The notes under the pieces were generated by a model. That model worked only from the letters and a program-made list of their open reading frames with translations, did not search any database and had not been told where the DNA came from. DNA of 64,000 nucleotides from Hyphomicrobiales bacterium. Lineage in GTDB: Bacteria > Pseudomonadota > Alphaproteobacteria > Rhizobiales > OSC116. Made by a program: the position numbers and the translations under genes. Shown one piece after another: positions 62,481 to 64,000 of this stretch (position 1 is the first letter of the stretch; every line of letters begins with the position of its first letter). The DNA is taken from the NCBI GenBank assembly GCA_013214705.1, contig JABSRZ010000005.1, positions 248,001 through 312,000 of the forward strand. The letters run 5' to 3'.

Positions 62481-64000
62481 TTAAGTCTCATATGTACTTG
62501 TGTATAAATCACGAACCACAATAGATTTTTCTGCCGCTCTTAGCGCCGCCAATGTTGTGCCATCTTTAGGCGTAAACACCAGTTCGCATTCGTCATTTTT
62601 GGTCATCATAAAGCAATTGTCACTATAGCGGCCAGCCACATCTGCCTCTACAGTCACAAATAATGCCAATGAGTCGCTGCTTATATTAACGATAACACTA
62701 GCATTGTCGATGCGGGTTGTAAATGTTATTTTAGGGTCACTTAAATCCAAAACCTTATAAGCCACAGGCGTATAATGGTCAGCGCCTTGCATACCGTTAG
62801 AGGCGTTAAATTTATAACCTAAAATATGATCAGCATCTATATCAGCGGTTTTAATTGTGGCCAATGTCTTGGCCGCATCAGGCCCCACATTGCCGCTCAC
62901 ATTGTTAAGCAGCTTGGTCGTTCCATCTAACGCAATTAAGCTAAGCTCAACATCTAGTTTCACATTTTCATGCAAATCATTAACAGCTTGAATTTTCAAC
63001 AAATCCCCATCGGGTATAATAGACACCGCCACGCTTTGGTAAAAACGCTTGACCATATAATGCATCAATTTCCAGTCGCCGCCATAATCTAGGCTGGCCC
63101 AACTGGCCACCGGCCAAACGTCATTTAGCTGCCAGTATAATGTGCCCATGCAATGCGGCTTTATCGAGCGCCAATATTCCACAGCGGTTCTGATCGCCAG
63201 ACCTTGCTGTATTTGGCTCACATATACAAAATTTTCAAACCCAATTGGGAAGCGGAAATAACGGAACATGGTTTCTGCGATGCGCGCGTTGCCACCAGCA
63301 TTTTTCTGATGGCTCTCCATAACCGGAGAGGCAATATTCATATCCGCTTTAGACGCAAAAGTGCGGATGGTGTTCATCGATGGGAAGGATTGAAAGCCAA
63401 ATTCAGAGCAAAAACGCGGGTTGATTTTCAAATAATTATCAAAACTCTTGCCCTCATGCCATACCGACCAATAATGCATATCACCGGATGAATCATCATG
63501 CCATGCATCGCCAAAATTCATCGGGCCAGATGACGGGCTGGATGGCCACCAAACCGCGTTGTCAATCGTCTTGTTAAGCGATTGCTCAATCACTCTGTTA
63601 AGCCGGTCATAACCAACAAGATATAAATCGCGGTTTTTTAAAGTTTCTTCAAACCAAGTTAACGCGCCAACCAATTCATTGTCACCGCACCATAATGCCA
63701 AACAGGCATGGTGGGACAATCTGGCAACTTGCTCGCAAGCCTCCGCCGCCACTTCGGCTAAAAATTCTTCATCACTGGGGTAAATGTTACAAGCAAACAT
63801 AAAATCTTGCCACACCAACAAGCCAAGTTTAGAGCATTCCTCGTAAAATGAATCCGCTTCATAGCGGCCGCCGCCCCAAACCCTGATCATATTCATGTTG
63901 GCATCAACTGCGCTTTGCAACAGGTCTAAGGTTTTTTCATCACTAATGTTAGATGGCAATGCGTCGGCTGGAATCCAGTTGGCACCGCGCATATAAATAT
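62481..64000 (-). CDS. GH2 family beta-mannosidase-like hydrolase, 3' part
   Basis: C-terminal 506 residues of a glycoside hydrolase family 2 enzyme. The visible part starts IYMRGANWIPADALP, which lies inside the catalytic barrel, so the ATG at 63992 is internal and the N-terminus is beyond the window. The acid/base Glu is in ALWCGDNELVG near residue 103 of the visible part and the nucleophile Glu in RFCSEFGFQSFPS near 197. The GANWIPAD and WxGDNE patterns fit beta-mannosidase rather than beta-galactosidase. It is the first visible gene of the sugar operon; a signal peptide cannot be judged. Confidence 0.9.
   Translation of the reverse strand, partial: IYMRGANWIPADALPSNISDEKTLDLLQSAVDANMNMIRVWGGGRYEADSFYEECSKLGLLVWQDFMFACNIYPSDEEFLAEVAAEACEQVARLSHHACLALWCGDNELVGALTWFEETLKNRDLYLVGYDRLNRVIEQSLNKTIDNAVWWPSSPSSGPMNFGDAWHDDSSGDMHYWSVWHEGKSFDNYLKINPRFCSEFGFQSFPSMNTIRTFASKADMNIASPVMESHQKNAGGNARIAETMFRYFRFPIGFENFVYVSQIQQGLAIRTAVEYWRSIKPHCMGTLYWQLNDVWPVASWASLDYGGDWKLMHYMVKRFYQSVAVSIIPDGDLLKIQAVNDLHENVKLDVELSLIALDGTTKLLNNVSGNVGPDAAKTLATIKTADIDADHILGYKFNASNGMQGADHYTPVAYKVLDLSDPKITFTTRIDNASVIVNISSDSLALFVTVEADVAGRYSDNCFMMTKNDECELVFTPKDGTTLAALRAAEKSIVVRDLYTSTYET

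Overview
The window is a bacterial chromosome segment from an alphaproteobacterium. Base composition looks moderately AT-rich by eye (not computed). Three things point to Alphaproteobacteria. First, the order cmk-rpsA-sppA-ihfB-lapA-trpFBA-accD-folC-trxA-addA-addB-tsaE-divL(like). Second, the block chvI-chvG-hprK-EIIA(Man)-HPr-ahcY next to pckA. Third, an AccD that has lost most zinc-ribbon cysteines and a short HprK. I cannot name the genus. No tRNA, rRNA, CRISPR array, prophage or recognisable transposase was found.

Layout. 1-3455: end of a Lys/Ala-rich repeat protein, a DUF1800/DUF1501 secretion-type pair and a PCu(A)C copper chaperone. 4284-6704: a chemoreceptor with a duplicated sensor module. 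6861-18653 (+): the housekeeping block cmk, rpsA, a Bcr/CflA exporter, sppA, ihfB, lapA, pyrF, trpF, trpB, trpA, accD, folC. 18689-30116 (-): trxA, addA, addB, tsaE and a 1280-residue DivL-like protein. 30334-35797 (-): ahcY, HPr, EIIA, hprK, chvG, chvI, with pckA divergent (36182-37777). 37973-41215: exported MsrB and MsrA, a TetR regulator divergent from a peroxiredoxin, and a nitroreductase. 41694-45793 (+): polA and an ArsR-SRPBCC-DUF1761 operon. 45836-51787 (-): an operon of an ALDH7-type dehydrogenase, two tandem M3 oligopeptidases and a ComB-family phosphatase. 52935-54344 (+): a glycosyltransferase and a DedA protein. 54396-64000 (-): a hemicellulose/sugar locus with GH2 mannosidase-type and GH43 xylosidase-type enzymes, a lyxose/mannose isomerase, an aldo/keto reductase, and two pairs of TIM-barrel isomerase plus Gfo/Idh oxidoreductase.

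How it fits together. The central blocks are core genome: translation, tryptophan and fatty-acid synthesis, recombinational repair, cell-cycle signalling through DivL, and carbon/envelope sensing through ChvGI and the nitrogen-type PTS, with pckA as a gluconeogenic output. The flanking parts are accessory: oxidative-stress repair, peptide and amino-acid turnover, and plant or algal polysaccharide use.

The most notable observations are: a DivL-like pseudo-kinase with Tyr at the phospho-His position and a roughly 430-residue acidic tail carrying a repeated basic motif; a chemoreceptor with duplicated sensors and a degenerate zinc-binding domain; a 14-bp perfect palindrome between chvI and pckA; an intergenic repeat family that may be a small non-autonomous element before polA; and a tandem duplication of the 3' end of the aldo/keto reductase gene. 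I did not find a clearly new multi-gene system. The strongest candidates for novelty are the DivL tail and the repeat elements.
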